In this document: positions 48,801 to 57,825 of the stretch, piece after piece
Layout of the letters: each line of letters starts with the position of its first letter
Position numbering within the stretch: the first letter of the stretch is position 1
Assembly: GCA_963555705.1 (NCBI GenBank)
Contig: OY743174.1
Span: 63,262,234-63,326,233 of the forward strand
From: Ligustrum vulgare
Taxonomy: Eukaryota > Streptophyta > Magnoliopsida > Lamiales > Oleaceae
DNA: 64,000 nt
Direction: 5' to 3'
Made by a program: the position numbers and the translations under genes
Notes under the pieces: model-generated
Databases searched by the model: none
What the model saw: the letters and a program-made list of their open reading frames with translations, nothing else
Told to the model about the DNA's origin: nothing

Positions 48801-50355
48801 CCAAGCATTCATGAAATTCTATCCAACGTGCCGGCCAGTAATTATAGCTCCCCGTGGCATGCTCCTCACCTGGGGAGATGAATTCAAAAAATGGGGTGTT
48901 AAGATACCTTTTCACAATTTGAATACGATGGAGTTGTCTCCGGAGGAGAATGCTTTTTCTGAGAAAATGATTAGCCAAGTAGGTTTTCATAGGAGGAGCT
49001 GCTGGGATTACATTCGTTTAATTAAGTTGTACTCTTGGGTGAAGGGTAGAGGTATTCTAGGAGTCAGCTACACACTTTTTGAGAAGCTTGCTGGAGAGCG
49101 TCGGGAAAAAGGACAACACGATCAAATCAGGAATATACTGCTTAAATCTCCTGGCATTCTAGTCCTTGATGAAGGACACACCCCTCGAAATGACCAAAGT
49201 CTTATGTGGAAGGCTTTGACAAATGTTGCTACAAACCGGCGCATAATATTATCTGGTACTCCTTTCCAGAATAATTTTGAAGAGCTTTACAATACACTGT
49301 ACCTAGTTAATCCAAAGTTTGCAGATCAGATCACTGGAATTTATCAATGTTGCAGAAGGGGTAGGCCCAAAAAAAGTGTTGCTCGGGGAAAATGGACAAC
49401 TTTGACAAAGTCTATCCGTAAAAACACGGATGGTGGATTGATGAAGCTTAGAAAAATGATTGACCCACTTGTGCACGTACATAAAGGAACCATTCTTCAA
49501 GAAAGTCTTCCTGGAATGAGGGATTCCCTGGTTTTCTTGCGGCCAACTGAACTGCAAAAATCTTTACTGGAAATAGCTTCCGAGGAACCAGTCTTTCTTC
49601 ATATGGTTCGTGTGGTGTCCTTGATATCTGTCCACCCTTCGTTGGTGGCTGAAGAAAGAATGTTCTCTGCTCATCAGAGGAAGCTAAAGGGGATTGAATC
49701 AAATATTGATGCAGGAGTAAAAATGAATTTTGTGGCTAAACTAATCTGGCTAGCTGATGCACTTGGTGAGAGGGTGTTGGTCTTCAGTCAGTTTATTGAT
49801 AATTTAGTCTTTATCAAGCAGCAGCTTCAGTCTCATTTTTCTTGGAAGCAAGGAAGAGAAGTGCTCTACATGGATGGGAAACTTGAGCAGAGTCAGCGTC
49901 AATCTTCTATCAATGCTTTCAATGATGAATTGAGTGAAGCTAAGGTGCTTCTTGCGTCACAAAAAGCTTGTTCTGAAGGTATAAACTTGGTTGGGGCTTC
50001 AAGAGTTGTATTGATTGATAGTGTCTGGAACCCAGCGGTCGAAAGGCAAGCCATAAGCCGCTCATACAGACTTGGACAGAAAAAGGCTGTTTATGTATAT
50101 CACCTCATCACATCTGAGACCATGGAGCTCAAAAAATATGCATCACAGGCTCAAAAGGAAAGGATATCACAACTGATTTTTTCTCCTACGTATGGACTGA
50201 CTTGCCATAGTGAGACATCAAAGATTGTCACTGAAGATAAACTCTTTGACGCACTGATTGATGATAAAAGTTTCAGTCACATTTTTGATAAGATAATTCA
50301 CCAACCAAAAGCATCTGATCTGATTGATACTTTTGGTTTTGCAGATCTTGAGTGA
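39866..50355 (+). CDS. CLSY: SNF2 domain-containing CLASSY protein (CLSY3/4 clade), three exons
   Basis: Exons are 39866-41266, 47525-47692 and 48463-50355, all phase 0 with GT/AG borders, giving about 1,153 residues, close to the family's usual length. Residues 1-467 are disordered and charged, with an AT-hook (RGRGRPR, about 165) and acidic serine tracts (about 200-235). Exon 2 has a C-x2-C segment (IKCQYC). The SNF2 ATPase shows Walker A APGTGKS (about 623-629), DEGH (759-762), SGTPFQN (about 787), LVFSQF, and motif VI QAISRSYRLGQ (about 1052-1062), all intact. CLSY proteins act in the nucleus and recruit Pol IV through SHH1 or methylated H3K9 for 24-nt siRNA production and DNA methylation. 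Intron 1 is 6.26 kb because of copia element B. The CLSY3/4 clade is favoured over CLSY1/2 by the exon 2 and C-terminal segments (family knowledge, not computed). Confidence 0.92.
41986..42485 (+). repeat. 5' LTR of copia element B
   Basis: TATAAATA at 42137-42144 is the likely promoter. U3 contains a 27-bp direct repeat (42001-42027 and 42081-42107, 'ctaaaatgtggcctaatttt' plus seven bases) 80 bp apart. Such duplicated U3 boxes act as enhancers in tobacco Tnt1. Here that role is inferred from position. Confidence 0.95.
42488..42499 (+). other. Primer-binding site of copia element B
   Basis: TGGTATCAGAGC lies two bases after the 5' LTR and is identical to that of element A. It is complementary to the initiator-Met tRNA 3' end. 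Confidence 0.92.
42613..46500 (+). CDS. Intact copia gag-pol polyprotein, element B
   Basis: This is a single frame of 1,295 codons. ATG 42613 (MSTDEK) was chosen because the same ATG is conserved in element A, and the earlier GTG is not a plant start. In order: gag (about 1-235), zinc knuckle CWKCGKTGHYKNQC (239-252), protease DSGASFH (Asp 290), GAG-pre-integrase LWHQRLGHM (about 414), integrase with Asp 478, Asp 541 and Glu 577 (35 residues between the last two, the canonical D,D-35-E), RT with YVDD (976-979), and RNase H with LSTTEAEY (1185-1192). No stop or frameshift was seen. The product makes virus-like particles, processes itself, copies the RNA and integrates the DNA. Compared with element A it keeps the two RT codons and the gag frame that A has lost. 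Confidence 0.95.
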   Translation: MSTDEKISKFDKFDGSNFGFWKMQMEDYLYQKDLYKPLKEKPEDISQGDWELLDRKALGTIRLTLSKSVAFNIKNEKTTESLMAALSSMYEQPSAANKVHLIKKLFNMKMAEGGRFGEHLNEFNEVTDQLNTVEITFSDEVRALLILGQLPDSWNGTVTAISGSAGKSKLKFDDVVSMILTEEIRRQSEGASTSGSALNVESRGRSSNRGNGRGNGKFRSGRSRSRNPNNSNKTKVVECWKCGKTGHYKNQCTAPPKEKEDRTEVNVVEEEADDALICSLERKTEYWVIDSGASFHATSNKEFFVNYTRGDFGRVYLGNDQPCDVVGKGDVQIKINGSVWKLKDVRHIPELRKNLISVKQLSGEGHVTTFSGDNWKITKGAMIIARGKDTGTLYTTADACVTIAVAESKEGPNLWHQRLGHMSQKGLKYMHAKGKLPELQSTDIDLCESCIFGKQTRVSFNTSGRTRKREKLELVHTDVWGPTAVSSIGGKSYFVTFIDDHSRKVWVYFLRHKSEVFDVFKKWKAMVENETGLRVKKLRSDNGGEYTDMAFKKFCYQNGIKMERTLPGTPQQNGVAERMNRTLTERARSMRLHAGLPKQFWAEAVNTAVYLINRGPSVPLEYRIPEEVWSRKEIKLSHLKVFGCVAYAHISDQARGKLDPKSLKCTFIGYGGDEFGYRLWDDQNRKVIRSRDVIFNEKVMYKDRNAVQSDDTVHDYPTYVELDAPESSTSQQTEEDLQLQEPGLETDASQSPVPVLRRSTRPHVPNRKYMSYMLLTDAGEPECYHEACQVGDSGKWELAMKDEIKSLISNQTWELAELPTGKRALHNKWVYRIKEEHDGSKRYKARLVVKGFQQKEGIDYTEIFSPVVKLTTIRSVLSIVAAEGLHLEQLDVKTAFLHGDLEEEIYMQQPEGFSVKGKEKLICKLKKSLYGLKQAPRQWYKKFDGFMQKNGYFKCNADHCCYFRRFESSYIILLLYVDDMLVAGSDMDEIKKLKMQLSAEFEMKDLGAAKQILGMRIFRDKQKGILQLSQAKYISQVLQRFNMCSAKAVSTPLANHFRLSSDQSPKTEDEINFMAKIPYASAIGSLMYAMVCTRPDIAHAVGVVSRFMANPGKQHWEALKWILRYLRGTTDRCLCFGRGEVALQGFVDADFAGEVDRRRSTTGYVFTVGTTAVSWISQIQKIVALSTTEAEYVAVTEASKEMIWLQGLLAELGFSQEKNVLHSDSQSAIHLAKNSAFHSRTKHIGLRYHFIRSLLEDEVLTLEKIQGSKNPADMMTKTVTKEKLELCSASIGLLK
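46592..47091 (+). repeat. 3' LTR of copia element B
   Basis: All 500 bases appear identical to 41986-42485 on visual comparison, including the duplicated U3 box. The right TSD tgagg follows, then CLSY intron sequence with a CT-rich run. Confidence 0.95.
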
Positions 50356-50994
50356 TAACTAACTCCATAGTGATATTTTCGTGGTCATATTCACAAAATT
50401 TTGCTGTCCTACCTAGTACATTGAACACTTTAGCATCTTTCTGGACAAAATATTGTTCTTCATATTAACTTTCTTCATAAAGTTTGTATACATATATACA
50501 AAGGGGATCAATGGTCATTCATTTAAAGTAAAAACCCCCCGATTATCATTTTATTCGAGTTATTTACATTGCATCAAGCATATAAGCAAATCACAAACTG
50601 TGAATTCAAATATTTAGTTTTGTTCTACACGTTTCTTTATAAGCTCTTTTATATTATATAGGCTAAAAAAATACCTTTTGCTTTTTTTGATGAATACAAA
50701 ATCTATGAGGCTTCAAGTTGGGAGAAGAGTAACATTTATTAAGGGTTGATGGTAGCAGAACTTTTGTACATCCACTCAGAGGAGTATTTTACAGAGTCGA
50801 CAAAAAATTCGGGTAATAAACCCAACAGTTACTTTTTCATGCATTTTATTCTTACATTTATGTGAAAATTGATGTTATAGACAAGATAGCATCTCTTGAA
50901 ATACCTTTTCAAAGAACCAATAGAAACATGAGTGCTTAAAAGAATTATTAACTAGAGATTTCAGTTCGAAATTCTTTTGTCCAAGACTGAAAGT
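50356..50994. other. Intergenic DNA between convergent CLSY and OGDH sequences
   Basis: The stretch should hold the 3' UTRs of the plus-strand CLSY gene and the minus-strand OGDH exon. No other gene or repeat was identified. Confidence 0.5.
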
Positions 50995-51229
50995 TTATGG
51001 AGATTCAATCAGATCAGGCTGTGCAGATTTCTGAACTAGTTCAGTCTGCTCTTTGACGAGAACCCGGTTAAAACCAGTAGCTGTGGCAGCAGATGGAGCA
51101 CGGCCTGCATACTTGATGTCGTCCATAGTACCCCTTCCCAGTGCTTTCATCGCAGTACATAGACGAGGTGCAATGTAACTGTATGCTCCCATGTTCATTG
51201 GCTCTTCATGACACCAAACATCTCTGCAT
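50995..51229 (-). CDS. 2-oxoglutarate dehydrogenase E1, last exon only
   Basis: On the minus strand an acceptor (TTTCAG) at about 51230 opens an exon reading CRDVWCHEEPMNMGAYSYI... through TAMKALGRG and APSAATATGF to a stop at 50995-50997. This is the strongly conserved C-terminus of the thiamine-diphosphate-dependent E1 subunit of the mitochondrial 2-oxoglutarate dehydrogenase complex, which decarboxylates 2-oxoglutarate in the citric acid cycle. No upstream exon was found within 13 kb on that strand, where repeats, a viral relic and gypsy D lie instead. It is either the end of a gene with a huge, transposon-filled intron or an orphan fragment. The exon itself has no lesion. Confidence 0.88.
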
Positions 51230-52630
51230 CTGAAAGAATCACACCAAAATATAAAACCAAAATGAGTTGGTTAGAGAGTCAATGCAGTCCTGGTGGCCAG
51301 GAAAAAACTGTCTTTCAATGTGCAATTTCATTCCTCTCGAATCCATATCTCTATACCTAAATAAAATTTTAGCTGAGGTATCTTGATAGTGTTCTGGATT
51401 GGCTCACATGTTAGTTACTAGGTATGGAAATATGACCCGAGAAAACCATGCCATTGTGCCCCGCCCCGACGTGGCGGTTCCAGGTCGAGTTTTCGCTTCC
51501 CGAGGAAACCCCCCCCCCCCCAAAAAAAAAAAAAAACATATATATATCATTTAGCCATGGATACTTAGTGAAGATTCTCGTACATGTGGATAACCGGGAT
51601 CCCTATGAGAGCCGCCTACTCCAACTACCCCCAACCCCAATATCTAGTTTAAAAAATAAAAATAAAAATCAAACTATTTAGCCCATTTCCAAATTACCCT
51701 TAAAAAATAGAAGGAAAAATAAAGTAAAATAAAAATATATGATTGGGGAGGGTGACTGCTAGCCCAAGGTCGCTTCATGCGGGCATTGGGATGATGGAAG
51801 GCTATATTAGTTACACATGGCAAGGCCCAGGCCATATCAACTTCTAGCAGGATAATATAAGGGATAATTGCACAACTTACTTACATTAGATAGTCCAAAG
51901 GATATTTACTGCACAAAATAAATAATTTGAAAAATACTTCATCTCCTCTTCAGCATCCAAGCAACGACATCTACCTGGTTGACCATCTCTCTACAAACTA
52001 CAGTCGACCTCACCCACCACCACCATCGTCGGCGCCGCCGCGCCAACATCACCCTACCCGTCAACCCCATCACTGTCGGCACTCCTCCGGTGATTATCAC
52101 CCAATAATTTTCAAATCTCAAAACTCAATCAGAACCAGAATTGTGTAAACGCTGAAAGAGGAAAGTTACACTCAAATCACAAGATGAGAAAGTGCTCAGT
52201 GGAGATTCCACTTCAATAAGGCAAAGGAACTCTAGTAAAACCTCTGCAAGCTGAGTTCGGTACCCGACGAAGCTACTTCAGCTGCCGTAGCCACGCTATC
52301 CCACCTGACCCACGGAGACGTCACCACGGCATCAACTATCACGTGTCCATTATGCGCGATTAAGTCTCCAGTGCCGTTGTGGTCGTGTAACCTTGGAGCT
52401 TGCTAGATGCGGCGACATCACATCTATCATCTTCTCGGTGATTACCTCCCTTCTTAGGGCGTCGATGGCCACGACGATGGGTCTGGGAATCCTAATTGGT
52501 GGCTTCAGTAGGTACCCTGACTATTGCACCGTCATTCACGGCTGTGGAAGTGGAGGTTGATGAGGCATCGTTTGCTTCCATCTCATTTTAGGCGGATGGG
52601 GTTGACAAAATTGTTCCTAGAGGGAGAAAT
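51230..52630. other. Intergenic DNA with homopolymer tracts and a GC-rich patch
   Basis: A C run followed by an A run lies at 51509-51536. A GC-rich patch at about 51990-52570 has CCACC/CGCCG-type low complexity without a sustained coding frame. No OGDH exon was recognised. Confidence 0.4.
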
Positions 52631-52639
52631 ATTGTAGGA

Positions 52640-52985
52640 AAAGTGTTTGATTTTATGATCGAGATCAAGTATTATAAAAATTTGTAAAAGTATCAAGTTG
52701 TGATACCAAAAAAAATTGTAAGAAAACTATTTGATTTTATATCTGAAATAAAGTATCATAAAAATTTGTGAAGTATCAAACTGTATATTTAAAAAAAATT
52801 GAAAAGTATCATAAGTATCATACTGTGAAACTACAAAAAATTAAAAATTATCATAAGTATCATACTGTGATACTAAAAAAAATTGAAAAGTATCATAAGT
52901 ATCATATTACGATACTAACATAATCATAAGTATCATACTGTGATACTAACTTATTTAAGAAGTATCATAAGTATTTTTCAGTTTT
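52640..52985. repeat. Degenerate repeats of AGTATCATA / CATACTGTGATACTA
   Basis: The motif 'agtatcataagtatcatact' recurs with gaps about every 45-60 bp, at least six times, often paired with the complementary 'gtgatactaa'. This produces potential hairpins. The block is AT-rich and non-coding. Confidence 0.7.
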
Positions 52986-53340
52986 TACAATTTTATTATA
53001 AGTAATTTTCAAATTTTATAAAATTGAAGTAAATTTCATTTTGATACCTAAAAGTAGGGTATTTTTGTGAACAACCCATAATATAATGTGCTAATTAGGC
53101 CCATTCATGCATTAAGATTTAAAATTTTTAAAACCAGATCATTTAATAATATTTTCACCAAATCAGGTGTTGATTCCAACACCCTTCTCTCCCACGGCGA
53201 CTTCCATCTTCACTTCCCCTTCTCTCAACGTTAGAAACGGTAGTAGCGTCCCTGATCGGAGCAGAGTTGCGAAGCCGCTGATCGAAGCCAGAAATTGACA
53301 GAACTGAGAGAAATGAGTGGCAAAACGGAAGCAGAAGGAT

Positions 53341-53850
53341 ATGAAAGTGGGTGGTGGAGTGGTGTTCGGAGTCCCAGGCGCCACTGCTTTCCCGACAATT
53401 CTCTATAGCCATCGTAAACCTACTTTTCGATGTTACTCTTCTTCTCCTCCTGATACATTAACCACACATTTTCACCGTATCTTCGATCTGATGAATTCCC
53501 TTCTCTCCGACACTTCCACTGCCGCTTACTCATCTGATTTATCATCCCCTTCTTCTATCCTTAACTCCACCTTTGTTGCGCCCTTCCTCTTCTTTACTAA
53601 CACGATTATTTTCATATTGGCTACTAAACTTGACCTTGAGTTTATCAAAACCCTCGTTTCCCAACGTCGTCTCATGGAGAATACGCATGGGTTTTAGGAA
53701 TTAACCCCGTTCTGAATATTTTTGGGATTGTTGGTTCGACTTCTGTGAAACTGCATAAGCTTAGTCCTGAATCTCCTGATGTATCAATGGTTCCATGCAT
53801 TATAGCAAATATGGGTATCCTTGATTTTTGTTGCAGGTTGTTGTGGGCAA
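53341..53850 (+). pseudogene. Unrecognised gene fragment with transit-peptide-like N-terminus
   Basis: ATG 53341 opens a 118-codon frame ending at a TAG near 53695. The first 40 residues are rich in Ser, Thr, Arg and Pro and lack acidic residues, like a plastid or mitochondrial transit peptide. A hydrophobic segment (FVAPFLFFTNTIIFILATKL) follows. Beyond the stop, a shift of one base gives a further coding-like stretch (GINPVLNIFGIVGSTSVKL; about 53697-53820). This suggests a frameshifted gene remnant or an exon with a missed splice. I do not recognise the protein. Confidence 0.35.
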
Positions 53851-54034
53851 CAGGAAGGTTTTCTGGAATGTGTGCGTGAGGCTCTAGGTGTCTGATGATT
53901 CCACTCATTTTGTGGATAGTTTTTGTATAATAGGTTGATTTCTTGTGATAAAGAATCATTCCAATTGTCATCTTCTCCACTTTTCTTCTGTGTATATATT
54001 GACCTTAGATAAATTACAGTGGTCAATTACGAAT

Positions 54035-54445
54035 TACACTAATATTTCATGAATTCATTAGTTACAATTGTGATTAATTGTAACATGTAATTCATTAAAT
54101 AATGTAATTAAGTTGTAATTGCATTTATAATTAAGGTGAATATAACTAATTCAATTAATTTTAGCAAAAATAAAGTCACATTTACAAATTCGTTAGTTAC
54201 AATTGTAACTAATTGCAAAATTGAAATAAAATTACAATTGTAATTAATTACAATGTGTAATTAAGTTCAAATTGTAATTGATTACAAAATGTAGTTAATT
54301 TGCAGTGGTAATAAAGGAGAATGTAACTAATTCTATTAACTTTTAAAAAAATATATATCATATTTTACAAAATCGTTAATTACAATTGTAATTAATTGTA
54401 AAAATGAAATAAAGTTACAATTGTAATTAATTACAAACAGTCATT
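54035..54445. repeat. AT-rich palindromic repeats (TTACAATTGTAATTAATT)
   Basis: The motif 'gttacaattgtaattaatt' and close variants occur about six times, and a longer unit of about 160 bp containing 'aaggtgaatataactaattc' repeats twice or more. Each copy contains the palindrome TTACAATTGTAA, so the block can fold extensively. No coding function was seen. Confidence 0.7.
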
Positions 54446-55590
54446 GTGATTTTCATTACCTGATTTTGATAAATATGTTTTACATTCTTAAAATATCTTT
54501 TCAAATACCTGATTTAAAAAAATAGGTACATTAATGTTTTGTATTTGCGTACTTAACCCATAATTTAACAAACATATTTTGATATAATCTTCAATTTAAC
54601 AAACATATTTTGATATCGCTTAAGTTCCTGCTGGACAAGGTCATAAGGGAAGGGGCAAAGCAACTCCACCCTACAAATTGCGATGTTCTTCCCATTAGTT
54701 TTCTTCCTCTCCTCATCGATCTCGTAATAAACCTTGTAGCGATCGAGAATTTTTCAGTTGATTATTAAATAAATATTTAATTTCTCAAAAAACGTGTCGA
54801 TATAATTTCACAAATTTTTAAATTAAAGCGTGTTCGTCTAGCAATGTCGAGTATTTTGAGCCAAAAATATAAAATTGAATCCAATTCGATTTTAAGCTAA
54901 TTCCAAGTTTTTAAAACTATTTAAATTCAAAATCATTTTCAATTCCAAGAATTTAACTATTCTGATTCCCAAAATTATTTTAAATCAAATTTCAATTTAT
55001 TTGTGATTATTATTCAAAATTATTTCTTAATATAATTCTTGTCCCGTTAAAAGTCGTCATAGTTTATTCTTGTGTTCCAAATTTTCAAAATTCTATTTCA
55101 AATATAACACGTATCTCAACTAATCAATATCTATATATACCCCCTTCTCATTCATAATGTACATTAGAGTTTTCAGCAACTTATCGATAAGTTATTTCAA
55201 CTCAACCGACTGCTTTCCACATTGCACACAGCTCCACTTTAAAACCAGCAAACAAATATATCACCCAAAATAGTTTCTAGTTATATATTTAATTCATTTA
55301 AGTAATCATTTTCAAAATCAATTTAGAAAGAGAAGCAATAATCTAAGGGATGTTTTCATTTCAGATTTTAATCAATTTTAAAAAGGGGTTTTTAGTTAAA
55401 TAGGTTTGGTAGACAATAATTTTAGTAAAAAAGACATTCCTGTTAAAATGTCAAAATTACCCTTAATGAAAAGGATTGTTTATTTTGCAAGATATATCCC
55501 CGAACTTAGTCAGGTTGATTTAATTCAGTGCTTCTGGTTATATTTATATTTTTTAATCTTTTAAGTTCTTCTAAAAAGTTCTATATTGTA
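54446..55590. other. Intergenic AT-rich DNA left of the viral relic
   Basis: A TATA-like 'ctatatatacccc' near 55130 has no open frame after it. No gene or element end was recognised. The edge of the viral relic is placed near 55590 because viral-type frames stop there. Confidence 0.35.
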
Positions 55591-55606
55591 ATAATTTTTC
55601 AAATGA

Positions 55607-55915
55607 TTAAGGATGATCTTTTTTAGTTATATATCCTAACGCTATTCCATCTGAAACTTCTTCTTCTATATCTTCGTATTCTTCTATAATTTTATGAATT
55701 GTATTTATATTTTTTGTTGTTTCAACAGAATTAAATTCTATTCGATTTAGGATGGCATAGTCAATATCTTCATATATTTCTTTTAGTTTAGATTGTCCAA
55801 CAGAATGTATATTTTCATATTTTTCAACAATAGTTGATAAAAATGAAATTTCCTTATTTTCTAAATATAGTTTATGATCACAGTTATTAGAAGTTGATAT
55901 TTTGGAGGTATCCAT
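55607..55915 (-). CDS. Small ORF of the caulimovirid relic, third in a coupled series
   Basis: This 102-codon frame starts at an ATG that overlaps the stop of the preceding frame by one base (TAATG at 55917-55913). It is Glu/Ile/Lys-rich and predicted to be helical, with no recognised domain. Coupled stop-start overlaps fit the polycistronic, re-initiating translation of caulimovirids. Confidence 0.6.
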   Translation of the reverse strand: MDTSKISTSNNCDHKLYLENKEISFLSTIVEKYENIHSVGQSKLKEIYEDIDYAILNRIEFNSVETTKNINTIHKIIEEYEDIEEEVSDGIALGYITKKDHP

Positions 55916-56136
55916 TAATTATCAGGTTGATTATTATACAATATTTTTTGGTATAAGTCTATTCTTTGATCTAATAAAATACAATAGTCTGCAATATATT
56001 GTTCGTATTTTTCTAAAAGTTTATTATATTTTTTAGAAGATATGTTTTTATTTTTCATTTGATTTTTAATATCTTCCATTTTATCTTTCAATTTTTCTAA
56101 AAGGTTATCAAGTCCTTCGATTGTATGTCCTGGCAT
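55915..56136 (-). CDS. Small helical ORF of the caulimovirid relic, paralogue of the next
   Basis: The frame has 73 codons, beginning MPGHTIEGLDNLLEKLKDK, and is predicted to be a single coiled coil. The ATG follows directly on the stop of the preceding frame (TAAATG). Its first 20 residues closely match those of the ORF at 56137-56355, so the two look like a tandem duplication. Caulimovirid virion-associated proteins are small and coiled-coil, but the assignment is only a suggestion. Confidence 0.6.
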   Translation of the reverse strand: MPGHTIEGLDNLLEKLKDKMEDIKNQMKNKNISSKKYNKLLEKYEQYIADYCILLDQRIDLYQKILYNNQPDN

Positions 56137-56355
56137 TTAGGTTTGGACTGTATTTGTCATAATTTTATTTTCTAATTCTATTTTAAGCTGTAATATATCA
56201 GAATAATCTATAATATATTGATCATAGTTTTCTGAAAGTATATAATATTGTTCAGATGATTCATCCAAATCTATTAATTGAGATATAATGTTATCTATTT
56301 TTTCCATTATTTTTTCTAACAATTTGTCTAATACTTTAATAGTATATCCAGGCAT
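56137..56355 (-). CDS. Small helical ORF of the caulimovirid relic, paralogue of the previous
   Basis: The frame has 72 codons, beginning MPGYTIKVLDKLLEKIMEK. It shares the same start, length and heptad-like pattern with the ORF at 55915-56136. It is intact, follows the 56377-56811 frame by about 20 bases, and is immediately followed by its paralogue. Confidence 0.6.
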   Translation of the reverse strand: MPGYTIKVLDKLLEKIMEKIDNIISQLIDLDESSEQYYILSENYDQYIIDYSDILQLKIELENKIMTNTVQT

Positions 56356-56376
56356 TATAAAACAGAGGTAAATAAT

Positions 56377-56811
56377 TTATAAAGTTTCAAGTAATTTTTC
56401 AAATTCTATCAGTGTTTGGGAATTGATAATATCTATATCAGCCATAATATCTATACTTGGTTTAAACGATACATTATATTTTGAAATATTTTTCTTTTTC
56501 TTTTCTAATTTATCAATTATATCTTGAATATCTTGTATCATTATAGATCTTACAGTACCTCTAGCAAAGTTTTCTATCAAATTTTCTTTAAAACTTTTTA
56601 ATATTTCTTGTGATGCGTAGAGTTGTTCTTGGTATCTTATTTTATCAATTTCATTCTCATATTCAATACCTTTTTTACTTTTGATGTTCTTTTTAACTTT
56701 ATATGGACCTATCTTAATTCTGGATTTTTTCATTATATAATTACTTTCATTCATGATATTAAGATTTTCAAAAACTGGTAAAGAAATATTCATCTCTTCC
56801 ATCACTGTCAT
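56377..56811 (-). CDS. ORF of the caulimovirid relic, function unknown
   Basis: The frame has 144 codons and is Lys- and Ile-rich, with a basic middle part and a helical C-terminal half. It opens the small-ORF series on the minus strand. The frame may have extended further upstream (acidic residues before the ATG can be read to about 56900) before decay. No domain was recognised. Confidence 0.5.
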   Translation of the reverse strand: MTVMEEMNISLPVFENLNIMNESNYIMKKSRIKIGPYKVKKNIKSKKGIEYENEIDKIRYQEQLYASQEILKSFKENLIENFARGTVRSIMIQDIQDIIDKLEKKKKNISKYNVSFKPSIDIMADIDIINSQTLIEFEKLLETL

Positions 56812-56964
56812 AATCTACTATAGGATCATAATCATTATCACTACTAAACACATATCCTAAATACAATTCATTATTTATTTCAGTATTATCACTGTCAAGC
56901 CAAAAGTAAATGATTGATTTTATAATTTCTATTCCTAATAATTATTTTAATTTAGGAAAAATAG

Positions 56965-57195
56965 CTAACAAACATGACTTATAGACATGATATAACTTTT
57001 TATTTTATTATTGGGTCTAGTAAACTGTTTATACATGAATAAATGCTCAGTTATGCTATGATATTCATCATTATAAGGACTATTTTGATAATTAAATTTA
57101 ACAATTCTGAATTTTGTCATGTTAAAAACTCTTCTTCCTCCTAATTCCGTAAAGATAGATATATTAAGAATGCTAACATCTTTTCCTGTTCTCAA
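56965..57195 (-). pseudogene. First coding remnant after the caulimovirid leader
   Basis: A frame of about 76 codons lacks an upstream ATG but is coding-like (GGRRVFNMTKFRIVKFNYQN). It lies just downstream of the intergenic region on the minus strand. It probably belongs to the first large viral ORF, now broken before 56811. No confident family match could be made by eye. Confidence 0.4.
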
Positions 57196-57559
57196 TACCT
57201 TTGTATTTTCCTTCTATTATTAGTGACCTTCGGGCTTATAGGTTTCTACTCCACACCCTTCAATGGCCTCCTGCCTTCACGGGTTATTAGCTAAACCTGG
57301 ATATATGCTTTCACTGTATAACCTTTTTAGATGGAAAATATTTTAGGACAAAGTGTAGGGAGTTTTCTTAATAATATATCTTCTTTTGGAAATAGGATTT
57401 AGAAAACAAGAATTTAGAATCTCATCATAATTTGATAAATAGATTAGGATTTTATTGATAATATGAAGATTGAAACAAGATTGGTGAGAGAATTTTTCAA
57501 AGACAGAAGAGTTTTGGCTTTCTCACAAACTGAGTGCTCCGGTGAGTTATGCCTTTCAA

Positions 57560-57600
57560 CTAGCTCGGAGGCCTCTATTTATAATATTACATTGAACACA
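57560..57600 (-). promoter_or_regulatory. Caulimovirid-type promoter (TATA box)
   Basis: On the minus strand TATAAATA (57583-57576) is followed at once by gaggcctccgagct. It lies between the transactivator-position frame and the small ORFs, which is where caulimovirids keep the pregenomic RNA promoter. The A-rich leader downstream lacks long frames. No primer-binding site could be recognised. Confidence 0.6.
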
Positions 57601-57825
57601 ATTACATCACTACTTACTTACATCATCAACTTAATAATTTTTCAACTTTTCATTAATATTATAAGGACATTACAAGGACACATAAGGACATACTTGTCCC
57701 TTTATTGATTATTACAAGGACACACATGTCCTCTATTTTTTCTTTTCTCGCATGGCCCTTACATTGGGCTGTCTATTTTTTGCCACGTTTCACTCTCCTT
57801 TAATAGAGTAGATACCAGTTGTCCA

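Noticed and set aside
51927..52570. Proline- and histidine-rich open frames in the GC-rich patch
   Set aside because: Low-complexity CCACC repeats generate them on both strands, and no start context or homology can be seen.
57463..57708. 81-codon plus-strand open frame
   Set aside because: It lies across the promoter and leader of the minus-strand caulimovirid relic and has no domain.
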